A stretch of DNA of 64,000 bases from Pseudomonas sp. H9 (GTDB lineage Bacteria > Pseudomonadota > Gammaproteobacteria > Pseudomonadales > Pseudomonadaceae). The translations under genes and the position numbers were made by a program. Below are positions 26,906 to 35,423 of this stretch, one piece after another. The notes below the pieces were generated by a model that was not told the DNA's origin, did no database searches, and saw only the letters and a program-made list of their open reading frames with translations. Location of the stretch: the NCBI RefSeq assembly GCF_004353925.1, contig NZ_SMOK01000017.1, forward strand, positions 62,001 through 126,000, read 5' to 3'. The number at the start of each line of letters is the position of its first letter. Within the stretch, counting starts at the first letter, position 1.

Positions 26906-27598
26906 GTGCTCTCACCCCGACAGCTGTTCACCTCCTGCTCCTGGTTCGATGCCGTGCCTGTGCACGTCATCGAGAAACTGCTTGAGCAGACCCAGGTCCG
27001 ATATTGCGAAGCCGGTCAGTGCCTGTATGCATGCGGCAGTCAGCCGGAAGGGATCTACGGCGTATTGAGCGGTGGTTTCAAGATCAGCTTCACCAATCGC
27101 GAAGGCGATGAAGCCGTGGTCAATGTGATTGGCGAAGGGGGTTGGATGGGCGAAGTTGCATTGTTCGAGAATGCGCCTTACCCGGCTAGCTGCTATGCCC
27201 TACGCCGCTCGGAAGCGCTGTTTCTACCCCAAACAACGCTCCTTGAACTCGCCGAACGCTGGCCGGTTGTTTACCGCAACCTGTTGCGGGACACCTGCAC
27301 CAAGCTCAAGCAAGTGTGCTGGATGTCAATACAGAACAAGATCCAGCGCCCAGAGCAACGTCTGGCCAATCGTCTGTACCTGCTGCCTGAAGTGCAGCAC
27401 ACGCACGTAAGCGACTGGCTCGAGCTGCCCGAGCGCTTGCCCCATGAACTGCTGGCGCAGATGCTCGGGCTGAGTCGCCCACGCATCAGCCAGGCCATGA
27501 AGGCGCTTGAGCAGGCCGGGGTACTCCTTGGCGGGCACCACAAACTTAAAATTCATGTGACACGTTTGCGTCTGTTTTGCGAGGGGGTCGAGCCTTAG
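26906..27598 (+). CDS. Crp/Fnr-family regulator
   Basis: A 230-residue regulator with a cyclic-nucleotide-type beta-roll (residues 1-120; GVLSGGFKISFTNREGDEAV then GEGGWMGEVALFENAPYPAS), a long dimer helix, and a C-terminal winged helix (LPHELLAQMLGLSRPRISQAMKAL). The Cys residues do not form an Fnr-type iron-sulfur set (no CxxC cluster at the N-terminus), so it is Crp-like rather than oxygen-sensing. It starts with GTG, with AGGAGG 6 bp upstream. It is likely autoregulated through 26855-26870 and may control the divergent secreted-protein gene. Confidence 0.85.
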   Translation: MLSPRQLFTSCSWFDAVPVHVIEKLLEQTQVRYCEAGQCLYACGSQPEGIYGVLSGGFKISFTNREGDEAVVNVIGEGGWMGEVALFENAPYPASCYALRRSEALFLPQTTLLELAERWPVVYRNLLRDTCTKLKQVCWMSIQNKIQRPEQRLANRLYLLPEVQHTHVSDWLELPERLPHELLAQMLGLSRPRISQAMKALEQAGVLLGGHHKLKIHVTRLRLFCEGVEP

Positions 27599-27619
27599 GT
27601 GCCCGGCACCGCCAAACGG

Positions 27620-28657
27620 TCAGCGCTGCTGGTAGGCACCGGGGTTGACGCCATACCAGCGACGAAAAGCACGGATAAAGTTAGACACCTCCTGATAGCC
27701 CAGGCGACCGGCCACTTCGCTGATACTCAACACCCTTGCCTGGATCAAGTCACGGGCCAGGTATCGCCGATGTACCTCTACGATGCTGTTAAAGCTCCAG
27801 CCTTCGCGCTGCAAGGCACGGTGCAAGGTGCGTGACGTCATGTGCAGGGCTTGTGCCGTCTGCTCCAGGTCTGGTCGCTCGTGCAAGTGCTGAAGCACCT
27901 CGCTGGCGACGCTTTCCAGCACCGATGCCTGCAACGTTTGCTTCGCGTAATTGCGCAAGGCGGCCTGCAGCGCCTTGCCGACCGCCTGGCTGCCTGGCGC
28001 TCGTTGCTCCTTGACGGCTGTCATGTCCACGACGGCTTCATCACGCTCGGCGCCAAACTGCACCGAGCCAACCGCCAACGCCAGCCAAGGGCCGGGGTTC
28101 TCGGGCTCGCTGCGGCGCAGACGCAGCATGCGAATAGCGTTGGTGGTTCCTGGCATACCCTTGAGGTGCAAGACTTGTTGTGCCGCCCAAAAATCGATCT
28201 CTTCAGTGGCCGGTTGCATCGTCTGCGCAGGCATCAAGGCTACGCACAAATGCCCTTCACGCTCGTCGAAATTCAATTCCAGATGACCGGCCAACAGCGG
28301 CCAATACTGCGCCAGCACTCCCAGTGACGCCTGGCGACTGGGCATCAGTTGCATCAGGTAAGCCACACCCAGCATCTGCCCGGGGTCGATATGCCGCGCA
28401 GCCACCACACCGATTGCCGGATCGCCGCTCAACGCCCGTGCCACTTCCCAGAATCGCCGGGCCACAAAGGCCGGCACCCGCAGATTGGGTTGGCGCAAGT
28501 AGCTCAAGCGGGTGCCCCACTGCGACTGCAATTGCTCAAGGTCAACCCCCAGGCTTTCCAGTGCCAGAACCCCGCAGATCAGATTGGAGGCGCTTAGCGA
28601 CGGCCTGTTTCGATGTTCGGGAAAAGTATTTGTCGGCCAATGATTACCTGACAGCAC
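27620..28657 (-). CDS. AraC-family regulator (arabinose-binding-like N-terminus)
   Basis: A 345-residue AraC/XylS protein. It has a large N-terminal domain of the Arabinose_bd type found in OruR-like and lipid-catabolism regulators (LEQLQSQWGTRLSYLRQPN then VPAFVARRFWEVARALSGDP), and a C-terminal double helix-turn-helix (LEQTAQALHMTSRTLHRALQ; ISEVAGRLGYQEVSNFIRAF). GTG at 28657 with GGGAG 7-8 bp upstream is preferred over the longer frame to 28825, which overlaps the divergent gene. It is divergent from the DUF1302-DUF1329 pair and is probably their activator. Confidence 0.82.
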   Translation of the reverse strand: MLSGNHWPTNTFPEHRNRPSLSASNLICGVLALESLGVDLEQLQSQWGTRLSYLRQPNLRVPAFVARRFWEVARALSGDPAIGVVAARHIDPGQMLGVAYLMQLMPSRQASLGVLAQYWPLLAGHLELNFDEREGHLCVALMPAQTMQPATEEIDFWAAQQVLHLKGMPGTTNAIRMLRLRRSEPENPGPWLALAVGSVQFGAERDEAVVDMTAVKEQRAPGSQAVGKALQAALRNYAKQTLQASVLESVASEVLQHLHERPDLEQTAQALHMTSRTLHRALQREGWSFNSIVEVHRRYLARDLIQARVLSISEVAGRLGYQEVSNFIRAFRRWYGVNPGAYQQR

Positions 28658-28791
28658 GCTATTGCTCCCATTGTTGCTGCGGGCTGAACACCGCCCGATA
28701 GCAGGGCGCAGCCTACGGCCGAGATCGACAACCGCGGCGTTGGCGGCGTTCGAAGTACTCACCAATACAAAAATAACAGGTGACTTAGAGC

Positions 28792-30612
28792 ATGAAAGAC
28801 TTCGCCAGTCTTCGCCCCGTCGCAACCCACCGGCCGAGCATGCGGCCCACCTTGTTGGCCGCCGCCATTACCGCGGCTGGCACGGTTAGCCCCTTGGCCA
28901 TGGCCACCAGTTGGCAGGTCAGTGACGATTGGTCGTTGACCACTAACACCACCTTGACCCTGGGCAGCAGCTGGGCACTGCGTAACGCTGACCCGAATCA
29001 GTTGACCATCGCGGATGCCCGCTCGATCGGAAAAAACGGTGAAGGCATAAACTACAACGCCGATGACGGCAAGCTCAACTTCCAGAAGCACGATGCCATC
29101 TCGCAGGTGTTCAAGGGCCTGACCGACTTCGACCTCAACGATGGCAACCAGGGCGCCTTTGTGCGCTTCAAATACTGGTACGACCATGCCTACGAAACCC
29201 GAGACGGTGACTTTCGCAACTTTGATGACAGCGGCTGGCAGGACCTGGCCAAGTTTCAGGGTTTCGAGGCGCTGGACCTGTATGTCTGGAGAAATTTCGA
29301 CATCAACGCACACCAGCTCAATGTGAAGCTGGGCAAGCAGGTGGTGTCCTGGGGTGAGGCGCTGTTCCTGCAGAACGGTATCAATGCCATCAACCCCCTC
29401 GACGCCTCGGCGTTCAACCGCCCGGGCGTGGAACTCAAAGAGGGTCAACTGCCGGTCGAGATGCTCAGTTTCAACTATGACCTGGCTGACTCCCTGAGCC
29501 TGGAAGGTTTCTATCAGTACAACTTCCGCCCTACGGTCCTGGACGGGTGCGGCACCTTTTTCTCCATCAGCGACAACGCCCAGGAAGGCTGCCAGGTTGA
29601 GCAGATGCTGGTGAACCCGCCCGGTAACCTGACCACCCAGCAACTCATCAGCGCCCGTTCGTATGAAAGCCGTGGCGCCACCCAGTGGGCGAGCGATGGC
29701 GGGCAATACGGGCTGGCGCTGCGCAAGACCCTGGAATCGCTGAACGACGCCGAGTTGGGGATTTACTACGCCAATTATCACAGCCGCACTCCTATGGTCA
29801 GCGGCGTGGTGCGCTCCCGCCTGGCACCCGGCACCTTGCCGACCGGTCAGTACTTCACCGAATACCCCGAAGACATCCGCCTGTTCGGCCTGAGCCTCAG
29901 TGGTGTGATCGGTGATACCGCAGTGTTCAGCGAACTGAGCTACCGCCCGAACCAGCCCTTGGCCTACAACGGCTCAGACGTGGTGGCCGTGATTGCCGGC
30001 GCTGGCGCCAGCACACCAATCTTCGACGGCGTCGCGCCACCGCTGGGCAGCCGCATCAATGGCTACAAACGCAAGGAAGTCTGGCAATACAGCCTGGGCG
30101 CTACCGACAGCATCAGCAACGTCCTCGGCGCGCAGAAGCTCAATTGGGCGGCCGAGGCCGGGGCCAACTGGATCGGAGCGCTGGACGTCGACGATGAACG
30201 CTATAACCGCGCCAGCGTGTTTGGCCGCGTGCAGGACAACGGCGCCGTCTGCTTCACCCCGTCGGTCAATGGATTGAATGCGGCGCAAGCGGCGAAGAAA
30301 AACGCCGACTTCTGTAATACCCACGGTTACACCACCCCATTTTCCTGGGGCTACCGCCTGCGCGCTGCGCTCAGCTACGAAAGCCTGATCCCGGCCACCG
30401 TGGTAACCCCGGCGATCAACTTTCGGCACGACGTCGAAGGTTATGGCCCGAACTTCCAAGAGGGCCAAATGGCAGCGAGCGCTTCGCTGACCTTCGACTA
30501 CCGCAACGACTACTCGCTGGAGCTGGCTTACAACGACTTTTTCGGCACCAACACGTTCTCCACCATCGACGACCGTGACTTTGCCTCGGTCAACTTCAAG
30601 GTGAGTTTCTGA
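28792..30612 (+). CDS. DUF1302 outer membrane protein
   Basis: A 606-residue DUF1302 protein: N-terminal signal region (cleavage near LAMA-TSWQ), then WSLTTNTTLTLGSSWALRN and many amphipathic strands (LNVKLGKQVVSWGEALFLQN is a typical motif), ending in FASVNFKVSF with a C-terminal Phe typical of outer membrane beta-barrels. In Pseudomonas, DUF1302 and DUF1329 genes travel as a pair in clusters for hydrophobic substrates such as steroids, terpenes and lipids. Its stop overlaps the DUF1329 start (TGATG at 30610-30614), so translation is coupled. Confidence 0.87.
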   Translation: MKDFASLRPVATHRPSMRPTLLAAAITAAGTVSPLAMATSWQVSDDWSLTTNTTLTLGSSWALRNADPNQLTIADARSIGKNGEGINYNADDGKLNFQKHDAISQVFKGLTDFDLNDGNQGAFVRFKYWYDHAYETRDGDFRNFDDSGWQDLAKFQGFEALDLYVWRNFDINAHQLNVKLGKQVVSWGEALFLQNGINAINPLDASAFNRPGVELKEGQLPVEMLSFNYDLADSLSLEGFYQYNFRPTVLDGCGTFFSISDNAQEGCQVEQMLVNPPGNLTTQQLISARSYESRGATQWASDGGQYGLALRKTLESLNDAELGIYYANYHSRTPMVSGVVRSRLAPGTLPTGQYFTEYPEDIRLFGLSLSGVIGDTAVFSELSYRPNQPLAYNGSDVVAVIAGAGASTPIFDGVAPPLGSRINGYKRKEVWQYSLGATDSISNVLGAQKLNWAAEAGANWIGALDVDDERYNRASVFGRVQDNGAVCFTPSVNGLNAAQAAKKNADFCNTHGYTTPFSWGYRLRAALSYESLIPATVVTPAINFRHDVEGYGPNFQEGQMAASASLTFDYRNDYSLELAYNDFFGTNTFSTIDDRDFASVNFKVSF

Positions 30613-31958
30613 TGAATACAATCATAAAAAAACTGCCCCTGGCCCTGAGCCTGCTTGCCGCTTGCACCCTGGCCCAGGCCAACCCGATAGATGCCGGACA
30701 ACTGGATGGCCCGTTGACGCCGATGGGCAGCGAGCGCGCAGCCAACGCTGACGGCAGCATCCCGGCCTGGGACGGTGGTATGCAAAGCGGCGCCGCCCCG
30801 ATCAGCGCCATCGGCAACTATGCCGACCCTTATGCCGCCGAAAAGCCACTCTACATCGTCAGCAAGAGCAACCTGGCGCAGTACAAAGACCTGTTGAGTG
30901 CCGGCCAACAGGCCATGTTCGCGAGGTTTCCCGACTATCGCATGCGGGTGTTCCCGACGCATCGCAGTGCACGCCTGCCACAAAAGTACGTGGATGAAAG
31001 CCGCAAGAACCTGAACAAGGTCACCTTAACCGGAGGTGGCTACGGTTTGCAGAACTATAACTTCGGCATTCCCTTCCCAATCCCAACCGATGCCATGCAC
31101 GTACTCTGGAACCACCTCACACGCTTTCGCGGTGGCACCCTGCACCGTGAGTACGCTTCCGCCACCGTACAGGAAAAAGGTGATTTCACTCTGGTGACTT
31201 ACGATGCGTTCAATGCTCTGCGGGAAAACATCAAGGACCTGCCCGCCGACTCCAACGTGCTCCTTTTCAACCGCATACTGACCTTGTCGCCATCGCGCTT
31301 TGCTGGCGAAATCACCCTCGTCCAGGAGCCGATCAACCAGGTCGTCGAACCGCGCTCGGCCTGGCAGTACATCCCAGGTCAGCGCCGGGTCCGTCGCGCC
31401 CCCACGGTGGCGTATGACTCCAGTGCCCGCTACAGCTTCGGCCAGGTAGTCTCGGACAGCGTGGATGGCTTCAATGGCGCACCAGACCGCTACGACTGGA
31501 AACTACTCGGCAAGCAGGAACTGTTGGTGGGCTACAACGCCTTCCAGTTAGCCAGCAAGGATGTCAAGTACACCGATCTGCTCAAGCCCAACTTCATCAA
31601 CCCAGACCTGGCACGCTACGAGAAACACCGCGTGTGGGTGCTCGAAGCGAATCTCAAGCCCGGTGCCCGACACATGTATGCCAAACGGCGCTTCTACATC
31701 GATGAAGACACTTGGCAGATCATGGCCTCGGATATTTATGACAGCCGTGGCGAGTTGTGGCGCAACTACGAGTCGCACCTGACCATGCTGCATGATCATG
31801 CGTTGCCACTGAGCGCCATCGAGAGCACCTATGACCTGCTTTCCGGGCGCTACGTGGTCAACTTTCTGAGCAACGAAGTACAGAAAAAGCCGGAAATCGG
31901 ATTGATCACCCAGCAAGCCGAATTCACCCCCGCTCAACTCAAGCGAATCGGCAAGTAA
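30612..31958 (+). CDS. DUF1329 periplasmic/outer membrane lipid-associated protein
   Basis: A 448-residue DUF1329 protein with a signal peptide (MNTIIKKLPLALSLLAACTL, then AQA) and family motifs GPLTPMGSERAANADGSIPA, GFGIPFPIP-like NFGIPFPIP, PGQRRVRRAPTVAYD and KRRFYIDEDTWQIMASDIYD. The fold resembles LolB/LolA-like lipoprotein carriers, and the family is usually paired with DUF1302. A Cys at residue 18 (LLAAC) could be a lipobox, so it may be a lipoprotein. A strong terminator follows. Confidence 0.87.
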   Translation: MNTIIKKLPLALSLLAACTLAQANPIDAGQLDGPLTPMGSERAANADGSIPAWDGGMQSGAAPISAIGNYADPYAAEKPLYIVSKSNLAQYKDLLSAGQQAMFARFPDYRMRVFPTHRSARLPQKYVDESRKNLNKVTLTGGGYGLQNYNFGIPFPIPTDAMHVLWNHLTRFRGGTLHREYASATVQEKGDFTLVTYDAFNALRENIKDLPADSNVLLFNRILTLSPSRFAGEITLVQEPINQVVEPRSAWQYIPGQRRVRRAPTVAYDSSARYSFGQVVSDSVDGFNGAPDRYDWKLLGKQELLVGYNAFQLASKDVKYTDLLKPNFINPDLARYEKHRVWVLEANLKPGARHMYAKRRFYIDEDTWQIMASDIYDSRGELWRNYESHLTMLHDHALPLSAIESTYDLLSGRYVVNFLSNEVQKKPEIGLITQQAEFTPAQLKRIGK

Positions 31959-31963
31959 CAATC

Positions 31964-31996
31964 AGGTAACGTGCCCGCCAGGCGGGCACGTTACCT
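31964..31996 (+). terminator. Terminator after the DUF1302-DUF1329 pair
   Basis: Two 16-bp arms, AGGTAACGTGCCCGCC (31964-31979) and its exact complement (31981-31996), meet at a single A, 5 bp after the stop. There is no T-run, but the stem is very stable. Confidence 0.75.
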
Positions 31997-32101
31997 GCGG
32001 CCAAGTACGCACCTGTGCCTCGACATAAATGCATCGCCCGCTTGTGCAATTGCTATCCCACGCCCATGCTTGCCCCGTGTTCCATTCGCCCTGACCGCAC
32101 C

Positions 32102-33133
32102 ATGAGCCCCACCGACCCGCTCCCCCCTCCGACGCCGACCACTTTGGCAACGGTGGTGAGTTGCATCGCCGCCACCCTCAAAGGCGTCTACGCCATCGAT
32201 CCTCTACCGGTATTACACAGCGTTGGCATCGACCCTGCGGTAATGCAAGACAGCGAAAAACGTCTGCCCCTGACCGTGCTCAGGCCGCTCTGGCTGCGCT
32301 GCGTGGAACTGACCGGTGATGAAGCCTTTGGCCTGCGTGCCGCGCGCTTTTACCAGCCGGCGCAGTTCTACGGCGTTGACCTGGCATTCTGCGCAGGCGC
32401 CACCTTCGGCCAGGCCCTGGAACGCCATGTACACAACATCCGGGTACTTACCACGGTGGCGACGCCGATATTGACTACCGACCCCGACGGCGACTTTCGC
32501 CTGGCGGTCTTGCAAAATGGCGCCCTGCGGCCCACCGACGCGGCGCTCGATTGCTTCTTCTACGGTATGCACATCCGACTGTTCGAACGCCAGACGGGAA
32601 TGCCCGCCGCCCAATTGCTGCGGCGTCTGGAACTACCACGCAAACAGCCTCACGATCCGGCGCCCTGGCTAGCCTATGGCGTGCCGGTTACTTTTGATCG
32701 TCCCTGTGCCCTGGTGTTCAAGGCCCAAGCCTGGGACCTGCCATTACCCGGTGCTAATCCCGCCCTGTTGGCGGAACTGGAACAACCGATCCTCCAGCAA
32801 CTGGTACACCTCGGCCTGCCACTGCCCACCCGTGCGCTGTGCGCTCGCCTGACCGAAATGTTGACCAGCGATCCAAGCCTTGAAGGCCTCGCCCGAACGC
32901 TGTCCATTAGCCCGGTGTTATTGCGCACCAACCTTACCCGGCAAGGTGTGAGTTTCCCGCAACTGCTCGACCAGGCCCGAGCGGCACAAGCCCTGGTGCT
33001 CTTGGCCGACCCATCATTGAGCCTGGAGCAAGTGGCCAACCGGATCGGACTTGGCAGCGCGAGTAGCTTTACACGTGCCTTCCGACGCTGGCATGGCGAA
33101 ACACCTTTGCGCTACCGGCGCCAGCACTCATAA
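32102..33133 (+). CDS. AraC-family regulator
   Basis: A 343-residue AraC protein with the Arabinose_bd-type N-terminal domain (LPLTVLRPLWLRCVELTGDE then AFGLRAARFYQPAQFYGVD) and C-terminal double helix-turn-helix (LEGLARTLSISPVLLRTNL; LEQVANRIGLGSASSFTRAF then RRWHGETPLRYRR). The start is uncertain: ATG at 32102 is chosen, ATG at 32066 is in frame. It lies downstream of the DUF1302/DUF1329 pair after a terminator, so it is separately transcribed. It is a paralogue of the AraC protein at 27620-28657. Confidence 0.82.
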   Translation: MSPTDPLPPPTPTTLATVVSCIAATLKGVYAIDPLPVLHSVGIDPAVMQDSEKRLPLTVLRPLWLRCVELTGDEAFGLRAARFYQPAQFYGVDLAFCAGATFGQALERHVHNIRVLTTVATPILTTDPDGDFRLAVLQNGALRPTDAALDCFFYGMHIRLFERQTGMPAAQLLRRLELPRKQPHDPAPWLAYGVPVTFDRPCALVFKAQAWDLPLPGANPALLAELEQPILQQLVHLGLPLPTRALCARLTEMLTSDPSLEGLARTLSISPVLLRTNLTRQGVSFPQLLDQARAAQALVLLADPSLSLEQVANRIGLGSASSFTRAFRRWHGETPLRYRRQHS

Positions 33134-33147
33134 CCCACTAACCTCGC

Positions 33148-33215
33148 CGATGCGGCCCATCTCGGCAGGTGTTGCTAGCTGCGAAACCACGAAGTAACAG
33201 TCACTCAACCGTTCA
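33148..33215. repeat. Dispersed hairpin repeat, partial copy 3
   Basis: GCCGATGCGGCCCATCTCGG then CAGGTGTTGCTAGCTGCGAA and ACCACGAAGTAACAG match the right two-thirds of the copy at 17849-17935. Confidence 0.55.
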
Positions 33216-33309
33216 TCCTGGCCGAAAATTGCCAAGCCCCTCATTGCCACCAACCCGCCTGCAATGGGATGATTCGTATTTGCAACAAATTCTCATCAAA
33301 GGCCTTCCT

Positions 33310-34002
33310 GTGTCGCCCACGTTGCTCCTTGCTGAAGACGATCCGCACCTGCGCCAAGACCTGGAACGGCACTTCCAGGCCCGGGGCTTTACCGTCACCG
33401 CCTGCGAGACCGGCACGCAGGCCTTGAGCGCGGTGCATCGGGGTGGTTTTGATTTGCTGCTGCTGGATATCATGCTGCCGGGCGTCGACGGCCTGTGCCT
33501 GTTGGACGAACTGCGCCGCCATCAAAGTGTGCCGGTGATGTTGATGTCGGCATTGGGCGCCGAGCAGGACCGTATCAGTGGTTTCACCCGAGGTGCCGAT
33601 GACTACCTGCCCAAACCGTTCAGCCTCGCCGAACTCGATGCGCGGGTCGATGCGCTGTTGCGCCGTGTAGCCCTGGACAAACGTCATGCCCAGGCCAGCA
33701 CCAGCGACGCGTTGACCCTGGACCAAAACGCTCAGGATGTTGTGCATCAAGGCCGTAGCGCCGGCCTTACCGGTTCCGAGTACCGTTTGTTTGCCACCTT
33801 GCGCGCCCACCCAGGCGAAGCCTTGAGCAAGGCCTTTCTCTATCAGACGGTGCTGCACCGCGCCTTTACCAGCCTGGATCGTGGCCTGGACGTGCATGTG
33901 TGCAATCTGCGTCGCAAGCTGGCCGATATCGGCGCGCAGCACTTGCAGATCCAGGCGGTGCGTGGCCAGGGTTACATCCTGGTCGACGCACAATTGCTCT
34001 GA
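33310..34002 (+). CDS. pfeR: PfeR, enterobactin-responsive response regulator
   Basis: A 230-residue OmpR-type response regulator. The receiver domain has acidic residues at about 10-11, the phosphoacceptor D53 (LLLDIMLPGVDG) and K102 (DDYLPKPF). The C-terminal winged helix ends NLRRKLADIGAQHLQIQAVR then GQGYILV. In P. aeruginosa, PfeR binds upstream of pfeA and activates it when enterobactin is present. I chose GTG at 33310 because it starts the receiver fold and has AAGG upstream; no ATG is available. The stop overlaps the pfeS start (TGATG). Confidence 0.88.
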   Translation: MSPTLLLAEDDPHLRQDLERHFQARGFTVTACETGTQALSAVHRGGFDLLLLDIMLPGVDGLCLLDELRRHQSVPVMLMSALGAEQDRISGFTRGADDYLPKPFSLAELDARVDALLRRVALDKRHAQASTSDALTLDQNAQDVVHQGRSAGLTGSEYRLFATLRAHPGEALSKAFLYQTVLHRAFTSLDRGLDVHVCNLRRKLADIGAQHLQIQAVRGQGYILVDAQLL

Positions 34003-35348
34003 TGCGCCGTCATCCTCTGCTGTGGAAGCTGGCGCTGCTGCAGGTTGGCTTTTGTCTGCTGCTGACGTGGTTGATCTGGACCTGGGGCTTGTCGGTCGAG
34101 CGCAGCACTTACTTCCTCAGCCCGGCAGATCAGCAGTACCTGGCGCGCTATGCCCAGCAAGCCGAAGCGGCTTGGCACAACGGTGGCGCTGCCGGTGTCG
34201 AGGCCTATCGCCTTCAACTGCAAAGCGCCGAAGATACCTGGGTAGCGGTGATCGGCCCGCGTCTGGAGAGCCTTGGCAGCACCGCGCTGAGCGCCGAAGA
34301 AGCCGGGCGTTTGACCTTCATGCGCAAGCTCGATTGGCCGATGAGCCGACGCCTGCAAGACGAGTTGCCGTACGTCAGTATCGAGTTTCCCGAGCGGCCT
34401 GCCGATGGCCGCCTGGTCATCCAGTTGCCTGAACGTCTGCTGCCCACCGGCCTGACGCCCTGGACCCATATCATCACGCATGGTGTGGCGCCTACGCTGC
34501 TCGCCTTGTTGTTGGGCCTGGCCCTTTACCGTCAGTTGGTGGTACCGCTGAACCGCTTGCGCACCCGCGCCGATGCCCTGCGCGCCGACGATCTCGATAG
34601 CCCGGGCCTGCCCTTGCAAGAACGGCGCGACGAGTTGGGCGAGCTGGCTCAGGCGTTCGAACACATGGCCAGGCGTTTGCGTCAGAGCCTTGAGCAGCAA
34701 CGTTTGCTGCTGCGTACCTTGTCTCACGAACTGCGTACACCGCTGGCGCGGCTGCGCATCGCCCACGACAGCAACCTGCCGCCCGAGCAACTGCGTGAAC
34801 GCTTGGGCCGTGAAGTGGACGACATGCAAAAGCTGCTGGTCGACACCCTCGATTTGGCCTGGATGGACACCGGACACCCGCAATTGCCCACAGAACCGGT
34901 GCTGGTGCTGTCAGTCTGGGAAGCGCTGTGCGAAGACGCTTGTTTTGAAAGTGGCTGGGCACACAATCGCCTGCCCTGCACGCTGGGCACCGACTGCCTG
35001 GTGCAGGCTCACCTGAACAGCCTGGCTCAAGCCATGGAAAACCTGTTACGCAACGCCATCCGTCATTCACCGCCCAGCGGCGTGATCAGCCTCGACGGTT
35101 GGCGCGAAGGCGATCACTGGCACCTGCGTCTGCGCGACCAGGGCCCAGGCGTGCCCGAGGCCGATCTGGAGCGTATTTTCGCGCCCTATCAGCGCCTGGC
35201 CGACAGCGGTGCGGGTTTCGGCCTGGGCCTGGCTATCGCCCGGCGCGGCATCGAACTGCAAGGCGGCCGCCTGTGGGCCAGCAATGCTCAGCCGGGTTTG
35301 TGCCTGCATATCGTGTTGCCGGCGGGCGACAAATGTTTAGAAAGTTAA
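34002..35348 (+). CDS. pfeS: PfeS, enterobactin sensor histidine kinase
   Basis: A 448-residue inner membrane kinase. TM1 is at about 8-30, the periplasmic sensor domain at 31-158, TM2 at about 160-178, HAMP at about 178-230, the phosphoacceptor H242 in SHELRTPLAR, and the ATPase boxes NLLRNAIRHSP, DQGPGVPEADLERIF and GFGLGLAIARRG. Length matches P. aeruginosa PfeS. Its ATG at 34002 overlaps the pfeR stop, and pfeA follows 75 bp after its end. It should sense periplasmic ferric enterobactin or its breakdown products. Confidence 0.9.
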   Translation: MRRHPLLWKLALLQVGFCLLLTWLIWTWGLSVERSTYFLSPADQQYLARYAQQAEAAWHNGGAAGVEAYRLQLQSAEDTWVAVIGPRLESLGSTALSAEEAGRLTFMRKLDWPMSRRLQDELPYVSIEFPERPADGRLVIQLPERLLPTGLTPWTHIITHGVAPTLLALLLGLALYRQLVVPLNRLRTRADALRADDLDSPGLPLQERRDELGELAQAFEHMARRLRQSLEQQRLLLRTLSHELRTPLARLRIAHDSNLPPEQLRERLGREVDDMQKLLVDTLDLAWMDTGHPQLPTEPVLVLSVWEALCEDACFESGWAHNRLPCTLGTDCLVQAHLNSLAQAMENLLRNAIRHSPPSGVISLDGWREGDHWHLRLRDQGPGVPEADLERIFAPYQRLADSGAGFGLGLAIARRGIELQGGRLWASNAQPGLCLHIVLPAGDKCLES

Positions 35349-35423
35349 TGAGCTTTACTCTCAAATAGGATTATTTATCATCTGCGACCTCTTACCTTCC
35401 GCTCGATGTTCCGGAGATCGAAG
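35349..35423 (+). promoter_or_regulatory. pfeA upstream region with AT-rich Fur-like sequence
   Basis: The 75 bp between pfeS and pfeA contain AAATAGGATTATTTATCAT (35361-35379), which partly resembles the Fur consensus built from GATAAT repeats. In P. aeruginosa, pfeA responds to PfeR and iron. The match is imperfect and read by eye. Confidence 0.35.
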
